In this document: piece by piece, positions 43,418 to 53,276 of the stretch | Numbering within the stretch: the stretch's first letter is position 1 | Layout of the letters: each line of letters begins with the position of its first letter | DNA from: Chryseobacterium sp. Tr-659 | GTDB taxonomy: Bacteria > Bacteroidota > Bacteroidia > Flavobacteriales > Weeksellaceae | Direction: 5' to 3' | Length of the DNA: 64,000 bases | NCBI RefSeq assembly: GCF_011752975.1 | Contig: NZ_VWWP01000001.1 | Location: 372,001-436,000, forward strand | The notes under the pieces: model-generated | Database searches by the model: none | Told to the model about the DNA's origin: nothing | The model's input: only the letters and a program-made list of their open reading frames with translations | Made by a program: the position numbers and the translations under genes

Positions 43418-44725
43418 TTAAATTCTTTCGATATCAGCACCAATAGCTTTCAATCTTCCGTCAATATTCTCATATCCTCTGTCAATCTGTTCGATGTTGT
43501 GGATAATAGATTTTCCTTCAGCAGACAGTGCAGCAATAAGAAGTGCATTTCCGGCTCTGATATCCGGAGAAACCATGGTAGTTCCTCTTAACGGAGTTTC
43601 CTGGTTCAATCCGATTACCGTTGCTCTGTGTGGATCACAAAGAATGATCTGCGCACCCATATCAATTAATTTGTCTACAAAGAATAATCTGGATTCAAAC
43701 ATCTTCTGATGAACCAGAATACTTCCTTTTGCCTGAGTGGCAACCACAAGAATAATTGATAACAGGTCCGGGGTAAATCCGGGCCATGGAGCATCCGAAA
43801 TCGTAAGGATGGATCCGTCAATAAATTTCTGAATTTTATAATGTTCCTGAGCCGGAATATAAATATCATCACCACTTTGTTCAAGCTGAATTCCCAGTTT
43901 TCTGAAAGTGTTCGGGATAACGCCTAACTGATTCCAGTTCACATTTTTGATGGTAATTTCAGATTTTGTCATAGCGGCAAGGCCTATCCATGATCCGATC
44001 TCTACCATATCAGGAAGCATGGTGTGCTCAGTTCCTCTCAGGTAATCAACTCCTTCAATGGTAAGAAGGTTAGATCCGATTCCTGAGATATTGGCACCCA
44101 TTCTATTCAGCATTTTACACAATTGCTGAAGATAAGGCTCACATGCAGCGTTGTAGATTCTTGTTTTTCCTTTGGCTAATGCAGCTGCCATTACGATATT
44201 GGCAGTTCCTGTTACGGAAGCTTCTTCCAGCAGAATGAATTTTCCTCTTAATTCCTTAGCCTTTAAAGAATAAAAATATTCTTCTTCATCATAGTTGAAT
44301 TCAGCACCAAGTTCAACCAATCCCTGGAAGTGGGTATCCAATCGTCTTCTTCCGATCTTGTCTCCACCCGGAGTCGGCATATAAGCTTCTCCGTAACGGG
44401 CAAGCATTGGCCCCATCAGCATAATAGATCCGCGTAATTTCGCTCCGTCTTTTTTGAATTCGTTGGATTTTATATAATCGAAATTGACCTGATCTGCCTT
44501 GAAGGTATAGTCTCCCTGTCCGTTTTTAGTAACTTTTACACCAAAATCTCCCAAAATTTCAATCAGTCTGTTTACATCATGAATATCCGGGATATTTTTG
44601 ATTCTTACCTCTTCATCAGTCAGAAGAACAGCACATAAAATCTGTAGAGCCTCATTTTTGGCTCCTTGTGGAGTTATTTCACCCTGCAGTCTTTTTCCTC
44701 CTCTTATTTGAAATGTTCCACTCAT
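43418..44725 (-). CDS. murA: UDP-N-acetylglucosamine 1-carboxyvinyltransferase with Cys-to-Asp active site
   Basis: 435 residues. First committed step of peptidoglycan synthesis. PQGAKNEALQILCAVL and the catalytic loop PTPGGDKIGRRRLDTH are clear; the loop normally reads GGCxIGxR, and here residue 122 (codon 44360-44362) is Asp in place of the cysteine alkylated by fosfomycin. Asp variants keep activity and resist fosfomycin in other bacteria, and the same motif is probably common in this phylum. Translation-coupled to DUF4290: its ATG overlaps the upstream stop (TAATG). Confidence 0.95.
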   Translation of the reverse strand: MSGTFQIRGGKRLQGEITPQGAKNEALQILCAVLLTDEEVRIKNIPDIHDVNRLIEILGDFGVKVTKNGQGDYTFKADQVNFDYIKSNEFKKDGAKLRGSIMLMGPMLARYGEAYMPTPGGDKIGRRRLDTHFQGLVELGAEFNYDEEEYFYSLKAKELRGKFILLEEASVTGTANIVMAAALAKGKTRIYNAACEPYLQQLCKMLNRMGANISGIGSNLLTIEGVDYLRGTEHTMLPDMVEIGSWIGLAAMTKSEITIKNVNWNQLGVIPNTFRKLGIQLEQSGDDIYIPAQEHYKIQKFIDGSILTISDAPWPGFTPDLLSIILVVATQAKGSILVHQKMFESRLFFVDKLIDMGAQIILCDPHRATVIGLNQETPLRGTTMVSPDIRAGNALLIAALSAEGKSIIHNIEQIDRGYENIDGRLKAIGADIERI

Positions 44726-45399
44726 TATTTCCTGTTTTTATGATTGTTATTATGCCTTCTTTTGTTGGGCTGGTTTTTATTATTATTGCTGTTGTTATTT
44801 CTATTATTGTTACTGTTATTGTTTCGGTTATTATTATTACTGTAATAGATTTTACTTTTTTCAAGAGAATCAATTCCGGTAAGGTCTAACCTGTTTTCAG
44901 ACAGTTCTTTCAGGTGTCGGAAAATTACATCATCCGTCACATGTTCTTTATTATAAACATTATAAGACTTCTTCATATTATTGGCAATTACTTCAATAAG
45001 AGCTTCCTTTTCGTCGCCTGTTTGCAGTTCAATTGCTTTTTCTATTAATTGAAGAATACTTTTTCCGTAAAATTTAAAATCACCTTGCAGTTTAGGGTAT
45101 TCCATCTTTTTAGGCTTTTCTGCCAATTGTTCTCTGGTTGGAAACGGATAAGGAGATTCTACATCCAGATCGTAATTTGCCAGAATAAAAAGATGATCCC
45201 AAAGTTTATGTTTATAATTTTCTTCGTCGCGAAGTTGTGGGTTTCTCTGACCCATAAAATCGATGATTGCCATAGCCATTTCATTCCTTTCCTCTTTGGT
45301 AGGAAGTTCTTTGCAGCGCTCAACCAACTGTTGTATAATTCTGCCGTATTCCGGCATATGAAGCTGAGTTTTTTGGGTATTGTATTCCATAGTATGCAA
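44725..45399 (-). CDS. DUF4290 protein with Asn-rich basic tail
   Basis: 224 residues. Residues 1-180 match the DUF4290 family of Bacteroidota (MPEYGRIIQQLVERCKELPTKEERNEMA, FMGQRNPQLRDEENYKHKLWDHLF). The last ~40 residues are almost only Asn, Arg, Lys and Ser, a low-complexity basic tail coded by AAT/AAC-rich repeats, suggestive of RNA or wall contact. Function unknown; conserved linkage and 1-base overlap with murA suggest a role in envelope growth or its regulation. The final residues may vary through slippage. Confidence 0.85.
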   Translation of the reverse strand: MHTMEYNTQKTQLHMPEYGRIIQQLVERCKELPTKEERNEMAMAIIDFMGQRNPQLRDEENYKHKLWDHLFILANYDLDVESPYPFPTREQLAEKPKKMEYPKLQGDFKFYGKSILQLIEKAIELQTGDEKEALIEVIANNMKKSYNVYNKEHVTDDVIFRHLKELSENRLDLTGIDSLEKSKIYYSNNNNRNNNSNNNRNNNSNNNKNQPNKRRHNNNHKNRK

Positions 45400-45577
45400 A
45401 TATATGGATTAAAAGAAAAATTGTTTCGAGAATATTAAAAATTTATGATTTTTTAATGAAAATTTCAAATCAGTTTCCTAATGATTTATTGTTGAAAATT
45501 AAAATATTTCCCGTTAAATTGAATTTGTTTTTAATAAAATTGTAACTTGGTTATTAGATTGATAATTAATTATTACG

Positions 45578-47011
45578 ATGAAAAAAACATATTTTTTCCT
45601 TTCTTTACTGGCTTTAGCTGCAGCTAATTCATGTCAGAATAATGATGAATTAAATATGGAACCTTCCAAAAAGGAAGAAGTACATAACAAAACTGTAAAT
45701 GTTACCCAACATGACGGCCGGCCTTTCAGTACAGGAAGCGGATCTGCACAAGGAAAATTTGTTGCCGGTCCTGGAGGTGGAGTCCTCATGCAGGGCTTTT
45801 ACTGGGATGTCCCCGATGGTGGGAACTGGTGGAATACAGTAAAAGGTAAAGTAACCGACTGGTCAAACGCAGGAATTGGTGCCATATGGCTTCCACCGGC
45901 TTCAAAGGCACAGAACGGAGCCTATTCCATGGGGTATGATCCTACAGATTATTATGATTTTGGAGATTTCAACCAGAACGGAAGCGTAGAAACCCGTTTC
46001 GGATCAAGAGCAGAGCTGGAAGCATTAATAACAAAAGCTCATGCTGAAAACATGCAGGTATATGCAGATATTGTAATTAATCACAATAGTGGCGGACAGT
46101 CTGAAGCTAATCCTTACACAGGTACAAATACATGGACTAATTTTTCAGGTATAGCTTCCGGTAAATTTAAGAGAAGTTACAATGATTTTTATAAAAATGC
46201 ATATGGAAATAATGATGAAGGTGCTTTTGGCGGATTTCCGGATCTTTGCCACGCTAATCCTTATGTACAGGACTGGCTTTGGGGAAGAGACGATTCTGTA
46301 GCAAAATACTATAAGAATGTGATGAAATTTGACGGCTGGAGATTTGATTATGTTAAAGGTTTCGGGCCATGGGTTGTCAATACATGGAATTCTAAAGTAG
46401 GAGGATTTTCCGTTGGTGAATTATGGGATTCTAATGTAAATACACTGGAATCGTGGGCGAATAATGCCAACAGTTCCGTATTTGATTTTGCTGCATACTA
46501 TAAAATGGATGAAGCTTTCGATAACGGAAATCTGAATGCTTTGAATGATGATATGATGTGGAAAAGGAATCCGTACAAAGCCGTTACTTTTGTAGCTAAT
46601 CATGATACGGATATCATCTATAACAAAATGCCCGCATATGCTTACATTTTAACACATGAAGGATATCCTACCATTTTTTACAGAGATTATGAAGAATGGC
46701 TGAATAAAGAAAGACTGAACAATCTGATATGGATCCATAATAATAAAGCGACTGGAAACACTTCTATTTTATATACCGATAATGACGAATATATTGCAAG
46801 ACGTAATGGTTACAATGGAAATCCCGGGCTGGTTGTTTATATCAACACTTCATCAAACTGGCAGGAAAGATGGGTAGAAACCAACTGGAGCAGTCAGCAG
46901 ATCAAAGATTTTACGGGTAATTCAACCTGGTATCCTACAACACAGGGAGACAAATGGGTGAAGATCCAGTGTCCTCCGAATTCTTATTCTGTGTGGTCGC
47001 TTAATTTATAA
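45578..47011 (+). CDS. Lipoprotein alpha-amylase, archaeal-type GH13 (subfamily 7-like)
   Basis: 477 residues. Lipobox with Cys19 (LALAAANSCQ). The GH13 barrel carries catalytic D257 (GWRFDYVKGF), E281 (GELWD) and D343 (FVANHDTD). Segments such as VLMQGFYWDVPDGG, AIWLPPASK, AYSMGYDP and GGFPDLCH closely follow my memory of Pyrococcus alpha-amylase, and the C-terminal all-beta domain is present (SYSVWSLNL). Predicted to hydrolyse alpha-1,4-glucan at the outer membrane or periplasm. No SusC/SusD or other polysaccharide-utilisation genes flank it. Confidence 0.9.
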   Translation: MKKTYFFLSLLALAAANSCQNNDELNMEPSKKEEVHNKTVNVTQHDGRPFSTGSGSAQGKFVAGPGGGVLMQGFYWDVPDGGNWWNTVKGKVTDWSNAGIGAIWLPPASKAQNGAYSMGYDPTDYYDFGDFNQNGSVETRFGSRAELEALITKAHAENMQVYADIVINHNSGGQSEANPYTGTNTWTNFSGIASGKFKRSYNDFYKNAYGNNDEGAFGGFPDLCHANPYVQDWLWGRDDSVAKYYKNVMKFDGWRFDYVKGFGPWVVNTWNSKVGGFSVGELWDSNVNTLESWANNANSSVFDFAAYYKMDEAFDNGNLNALNDDMMWKRNPYKAVTFVANHDTDIIYNKMPAYAYILTHEGYPTIFYRDYEEWLNKERLNNLIWIHNNKATGNTSILYTDNDEYIARRNGYNGNPGLVVYINTSSNWQERWVETNWSSQQIKDFTGNSTWYPTTQGDKWVKIQCPPNSYSVWSLNL

Positions 47012-47080
47012 ATAATAATGCCTGCATGAAAATTAGTCTTTAGTACTCATTTCAGCTTGCCTTATTTGTATACTCAGTTT

Positions 47081-47149
47081 ATCGTTCCGTAGGAATTCTG
47101 TACAACCTATGATTCAATATCATGTTGCAAGGAATTCTTACGGAATGAT
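47081..47149. repeat. Long imperfect inverted repeat downstream of the amylase
   Basis: About 30-bp arms: ATCGTTCCGTAGGAATTC from 47081 against GAATTCTTACGGAATGAT ending at 47149, with CAAC/GTTG further in, and a short A/T-rich centre. Too long and without a strict T-run to be a simple terminator; it may be a REP/MITE-type palindrome or a structured 3' UTR. Confidence 0.5.
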
Positions 47150-47178
47150 ATTTTATATGAATCTGTTTTAAAAAAAAA

Positions 47179-47589
47179 TTACACCTGAATAAATTTTTTC
47201 TTCTGATGCTGGTCCGGTAAATAGCATTTCTGATTGGCCAGTTTCATTCTGTTTCTGGAAATAGTATCGTAAATTTTATCACTTAGAAATTTGGGCAGAA
47301 TTTTTCCAACAACGGAAATTTTATAAAATCCACCTAATAAGTTGGCAATTTCCAGCACAGCCCTTGATTTGATCTGATAATACCGTCCGGGTTTCCAAAG
47401 GTACATCGTATTGAATTCTTTTGTTTCCAGTCCTCTTTCAGATAAAAACTGCTGTCCGAAGTCTGACTGAAGGGAAGCAAACATGAATTTGTCTTTTTTA
47501 TCCCTTTCCAGAATCCATTGTACCCAGAAATTGCAGACTCCGCAATCCCCGTCAAAAAATACAATATGTTTATTTTTCCAGCTTTCCAC
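47179..47589 (-). CDS. DCC-family thiol-disulfide oxidoreductase
   Basis: 136 residues. DUF393/DCC family: the defining motif FFDGDCGVCNFWVQWILERD with a CxxC-like pair at the N-terminus, followed by DKFMFASLQSDFGQQFL. Predicted thioredoxin-like fold. Immediately follows the heme-binding-domain gene (4 bp), likely co-transcribed. Redox partner unknown. Confidence 0.85.
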   Translation of the reverse strand: MESWKNKHIVFFDGDCGVCNFWVQWILERDKKDKFMFASLQSDFGQQFLSERGLETKEFNTMYLWKPGRYYQIKSRAVLEIANLLGGFYKISVVGKILPKFLSDKIYDTISRNRMKLANQKCYLPDQHQKKKFIQV

Positions 47590-47593
47590 AACT

Positions 47594-48061
47594 TTATTTA
47601 TTAAACATGATCCCTCTTTCCGTGTCTTCTTTTATCTTTTTGAAGTATTGAACAAGTTCTGCACGCTGTTCATCAGATAGTTTTGCATCCTGATGCCCCA
47701 GGTAATAAGATTCTAAGGGCATTTCCTGTTTTTCAACCATTTCAATACTTTCTTTCAGCTTATGAATCTGTCTTTGAGGTTCATATACTGCAAAGGTAGA
47801 AAAATTCAAGTGTTTTCTTCCTTCATTAATATGATTTTTTACAAACCAAGAAGCCGGAGAAATATTGGCATACCAGGGATAAGTCGTTTCATTGGAGTGG
47901 CAGTCATAACAGGATGTTCTGATGATACGGCTTATTTTTTCCGGAGTATTTTTAATCTTCAGAAAGTCCATACCCGGAGTGGGAGGCGGGTTCGTTTTAT
48001 CAATCGGAAAAAACTGAATGATGACGAATGCTACAAGAATGACAACAATTATTTTTTTCAT
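47594..48061 (-). CDS. Heme-binding domain protein (CxxCH)
   Basis: 155 residues. N-terminal signal-anchor (KKIIVVILVAFVIIQFF). A single heme-binding motif C51-x-x-C54-H55 (RTSCYDCHSNETTYPWYANISPASW) is the hallmark of the Haem_bd family; downstream RKHLNFSTFAV fits it as well. Probably a periplasmic c-type cytochrome-like sensor or electron carrier. Operonic with the DCC protein, pointing to redox function. Confidence 0.85.
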   Translation of the reverse strand: MKKIIVVILVAFVIIQFFPIDKTNPPPTPGMDFLKIKNTPEKISRIIRTSCYDCHSNETTYPWYANISPASWFVKNHINEGRKHLNFSTFAVYEPQRQIHKLKESIEMVEKQEMPLESYYLGHQDAKLSDEQRAELVQYFKKIKEDTERGIMFNK

Positions 48062-48128
48062 AAGATTGAATATTCATGTTTGATGAAATATAAAGGTAGT
48101 TAATTTATTTTTAGTGAGATAAAGCCGG

Positions 48129-48254
48129 AAGCTGGGTGAAGGATGCTGGAAGTATTTTTCAGAAGTTCTGAAAATAATATTTTTTTAGTTTTTATTCATA
48201 CTAATCAGATATTTTTCAGGGATCATAAAACTTCCGGCATCCAGTATCCAGCTT
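48129..48254. repeat. 126-bp hairpin-like element with 25-bp arms
   Basis: The left arm (48129-48153, starting AAGCTGG and ending GGAAGT) is the inverse of the right arm (48230-48254) at about 20 of 25 positions. The T-rich centre contains no ORF. Resembles a small non-autonomous repeat unit; flanking target duplication not identified. The rest of 48062-48392 has no visible gene. Confidence 0.5.
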
Positions 48255-48392
48255 TCTTTCCCCTTAAACTCTTACGTTGAGTTATTCTAAATTGAGGTAT
48301 ATGTCATTGTTTTTAATTTATTTAAGATGAAAAATGACTAACTTAATACCACAATTATGTCCTAGCTTACAAACTGTCCGAAATATTTATTT

Positions 48393-48460
48393 ATAGTTTT
48401 TAACTATCGTTGAAATAAAAATTAATAGATTGTATTTATTGAATAAACGTTGTAGGTTTG
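48393..48460 (+). promoter_or_regulatory. OxyR-like site and promoter of katG
   Basis: ATAGTTTTTAACTAT at 48393-48407 fits the OxyR half-pattern ATAGnTnnnAnCTAT exactly; the next two tetramers at 7-bp spacing (ATAA 48415-48418, TAGA 48426-48429) are degenerate. Directly after comes TTG (48430-48432), then 20 bp, then TAGGTTTG (48453-48460), a good -33/-7 pair. The site therefore abuts the -33 box, as an activator should. Confidence 0.6.
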
Positions 48461-48512
48461 TCATATTCTTACAATAAAGAATTTAGAACTGTATTAATCA
48501 ATAATAAAATAA

Positions 48513-50798
<2,286 letters not shown>

Positions 50799-50818
50799 TA
50801 AATAAAATGAAAATAGAG

Positions 50819-50847
50819 AAGGCAGCATTTATGGCTGCCTTTTTTTA
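50819..50847 (+). terminator. Terminator of katG
   Basis: AAGGCAGC (50819-50826) / GCTGCCTT (50834-50841) with a T-run. Confidence 0.85.
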
Positions 50848-50885
50848 TGCCTTGTCCTAAAATAAGTCGACTTTATGTGATGGGA

Positions 50886-50916
50886 TAAAAAAAACCACCC
50901 TTAAAAAAGGATGGTT
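50886..50916 (-). terminator. Terminator of tRNA-Gln
   Basis: AACCACCCTT (50893-50902) and AAGGATGGTT (50907-50916) form a stem with one G-U pair, followed by a U-tract on the minus strand immediately after the tRNA CCA. Confidence 0.75.
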
Positions 50917-50989
50917 GGTAGACTCACAGGGATTCGAACCCCAGATGACTGAACCAAAATCAGTAGTGTTACCGCTACACCATGAGTCT
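50916..50989 (-). tRNA. tRNA-Gln (anticodon UUG)
   Basis: Minus strand: 7-bp acceptor stem AGACTCA/TGAGTCT, D-arm region GTGTAGCGGTAACAC, anticodon loop TTTTGGT giving TTG (Gln), T-arm GGGGTTCGAATCCC and an encoded ACCA at the 3' end (CCA at 50916-50918). Complete cloverleaf by eye. Confidence 0.93.
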
Positions 50990-51265
50990 GTTTTTGATGC
51001 TGCGAAATTATAGAATTTATTTTAAATATGAAAATATAAATTAAAGATTAGTTAACATAATAGGATGGTGAACGGCTTTACTTATTGATATCCAAATAAT
51101 TATTTTTCAATAAAAATTTAAAAAAAAATCTGCTTCTACCCATAAACAGTAGATTTGTGGATATTATCTGTTCAATTTGAAAAGTAAGGTTTACGTTAAT
51201 TTATCCGATGGATAATAACATACCGTCTCCTTCTCCCAGCTTTCATCTGTTAAATAATAAAACCT
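50990..51265. other. AT-rich intergenic stretch upstream of der
   Basis: No ORF, RNA or repeat that I can support. It probably contains the minus-strand promoter of tRNA-Gln and the -33 region of der. Confidence 0.5.
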
Positions 51266-51313
51266 TATCTTTGCAAAAAAATTGGGCTCCAAAAGTTGGA
51301 GTAACCCATTAAT
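51266..51313 (+). promoter_or_regulatory. Promoter and 5' leader hairpin of der
   Basis: TATCTTTG (51266-51273) fits TAnnTTTG. Just after the expected transcription start is a hairpin, CTCCAA (51287-51292) / TTGGAG (51296-51301), enclosed by GGG (51284-51286) and CCC (51305-51307). It sits at the very 5' end of an ~80-nt leader and could stabilise the mRNA or modulate translation. Confidence 0.5.
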
Positions 51314-51354
51314 AACATTTCCTGAGCATAGCAAAGGATTATTAAACATTTTTT

Positions 51355-52665
51355 ATGTCAAATATTGTCGCAATCGTTGGACGTCCCAACGTAGGAAAAT
51401 CCACGCTTTTTAATCGTTTATTAGAAAGAAGAGAAGCTATTGTAGATTCTACAGCTGGTGTTACCAGAGACCGTCATTACGGAAAATCTGACTGGAACGG
51501 GGTAGACTTTACGGTAATTGATACCGGAGGATATGATGTAGGTACAGATGATATCTTTGAAGAAGAAATCCGTAAACAGGTACAATTAGCAGTAGATGAG
51601 GCTACTTCTATCATCTTTATGATGAACGTAGAAGAAGGACTTACCGATACAGACTACGAAATTTACAGATTACTAAGAAGATCCAATAAACCAATTTACA
51701 TCGTTGTCAATAAAGTAGATTCTGCAAAAGAAGAGCTTCCTGCAACGGAGTTCTATCAGTTAGGAATTGAAAAATACTACACTCTTTCTTCTGCAACAGG
51801 TTCCGGAACCGGTGATCTGTTAGATGATATCGTGAAAGATTTCCCTACTACAGAATATAAAGATCCATTTGAAGGGCTGCCTAAGATCACTATTGCAGGC
51901 CGTCCGAATGTAGGAAAGTCTACAATGACGAATGCTCTGTTGGATGTTGAAAGAAATATTGTAACTGATATTGCTGGAACTACAAGAGACAGTATTCAGA
52001 CATTATATAACAAATTCGGACATGAATTTGTATTGGTAGATACCGCCGGGATGAGAAGAAAATCTAAGGTAAATGAAGACCTTGAATTTTATTCCGTAAT
52101 GAGGTCTATCCGTTCTATTGAGTATTCTGATGTTGTGATCATCATGGTAGATGCTACACAAGGTTGGGAATCTCAGGATATGAATATTTTCGGACTGGCA
52201 CAGAAAAACAGAAAAGGAATTGTAATTCTTGTCAACAAGTGGGATTTGATTGAAGATAAGCAGACCAACACAATGCGTGATTTCGAAAAATCCATTAAAG
52301 ATAAAATTGGTCAGTTTCAGGATATTCCAATCTTATTTGTTTCCGCATTAACGAAACAGAGAATCTTAAAAGCTGTAGAAGTAGCAATGGAGGTTTATGA
52401 AGATCGTAAAAAGAAGATTAAAACTTCAAAACTGAATGAAGTAATGCTTCCGATCTTTGAAAATACACCACCGCCTGCGTTGAAAGGGAAATATATCAAG
52501 ATCAAGTATTGTGTTCAGCTTCCTACACCATCACCACAGTTTGTATTTTTCTGCAACCTGCCGCAATACGTGAAGGAGCCATATAAGAGATTTACTGAAA
52601 ACCAGCTGAGAAAAGAATTCGGGTTTACCGGAGTTCCGATCGAAGTATATTTCAGACAAAAATAG
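51355..52665 (+). CDS. der: Ribosome-biogenesis GTPase Der (EngA)
   Basis: 436 residues. Two tandem GTPase domains, G1 motifs GRPNVGKSTLFNRL (residues 8-21) and GRPNVGKSTMTNAL (about 182-195), with DTGGY/DTAGM and NKVD/NKWD boxes, and the C-terminal KH-like domain. Assembles the 50S subunit. Monocistronic. Confidence 0.97.
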   Translation: MSNIVAIVGRPNVGKSTLFNRLLERREAIVDSTAGVTRDRHYGKSDWNGVDFTVIDTGGYDVGTDDIFEEEIRKQVQLAVDEATSIIFMMNVEEGLTDTDYEIYRLLRRSNKPIYIVVNKVDSAKEELPATEFYQLGIEKYYTLSSATGSGTGDLLDDIVKDFPTTEYKDPFEGLPKITIAGRPNVGKSTMTNALLDVERNIVTDIAGTTRDSIQTLYNKFGHEFVLVDTAGMRRKSKVNEDLEFYSVMRSIRSIEYSDVVIIMVDATQGWESQDMNIFGLAQKNRKGIVILVNKWDLIEDKQTNTMRDFEKSIKDKIGQFQDIPILFVSALTKQRILKAVEVAMEVYEDRKKKIKTSKLNEVMLPIFENTPPPALKGKYIKIKYCVQLPTPSPQFVFFCNLPQYVKEPYKRFTENQLRKEFGFTGVPIEVYFRQK

Positions 52666-52682
52666 AAGAACAGTGTTCAAAG

Positions 52683-52713
52683 AAAATCCGGAAAGCTTGC
52701 TTTCCGGATTTTT
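52683..52713. terminator. Bidirectional terminator between der and the GNAT gene
   Basis: AAAATCCGGAAAGC (52683-52696) / GCTTTCCGGATTTT (52699-52712), a 14-bp perfect stem flanked by T's. Confidence 0.85.
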
Positions 52714-52775
52714 AATTTAAATGCTATCAGTATCGATATTCAATACTGTCAAAAATTCTTGCATAGATAATTTAA

Positions 52776-53258
52776 CTACATCCACTTCTCGTAAACAAGT
52801 CGCACAGGCTGGTATCCCTGTGAAGCTAACCAGCGCTGCATAATATCATTATTACAAAGCGTATAACGGTAGATCTTCCGTATCTTATAATCTGCATAAG
52901 ATTCTTCAAATGCTTTGTTTAAAGCTGTATAAATGCCATGTTTTCTGTATTCCTTTTTAACATATCCTTCAGAAACGTAGAGGTCATCTTCATCTCCAAG
53001 TTCAAAATTACTGTCATCCTTTTCATCAATGTATCCGAATAAAAAACCTATGGCTTTTCCGTCAATTTCAGCAATAAGAAAACGCCCGTCATTTTCTTCT
53101 TCACACTCTGACATAAAACGAAGATAATTTTCTTTTATCTGGCTCCACTCGGCGGTTTTATCATTCATTTCTTTTTCCGAAACATGAAGCTCACCTACAA
53201 GCTCATCTACAATAGGGAGATGTTCAGTTATTTTTATTTTTCTGATGGAATAATTCAT
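52776..53258 (-). CDS. GNAT-family N-acetyltransferase
   Basis: 160 residues. GNAT fold: GRFLIAEIDGKAIGFLFGYID, then DLYVSEGYVKKEYRKHGIYTALNKAF, with the R/Q-x-x-G-x-A acetyl-CoA motif replaced by RKHGIY. Substrate unknown. It follows the NRPS gene by 18 bp on the same strand, so it is probably co-expressed and might acetylate its product or precursor. Confidence 0.85.
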   Translation of the reverse strand: MNYSIRKIKITEHLPIVDELVGELHVSEKEMNDKTAEWSQIKENYLRFMSECEEENDGRFLIAEIDGKAIGFLFGYIDEKDDSNFELGDEDDLYVSEGYVKKEYRKHGIYTALNKAFEESYADYKIRKIYRYTLCNNDIMQRWLASQGYQPVRLVYEKWM

Positions 53259-53276
53259 AATAATCTTTTTGTTTTA

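Noticed and set aside
44679..44889. Short hydrophobic or Ile/Thr-rich ORFs at the DUF4290 tail
   Set aside because: They are other-frame readings of the AAT/AAC repeat coding for the Asn-rich tail.
51000..51265. Possible riboswitch ahead of der
   Set aside because: No conserved riboswitch core recognised; only a small hairpin near the promoter, reported separately.
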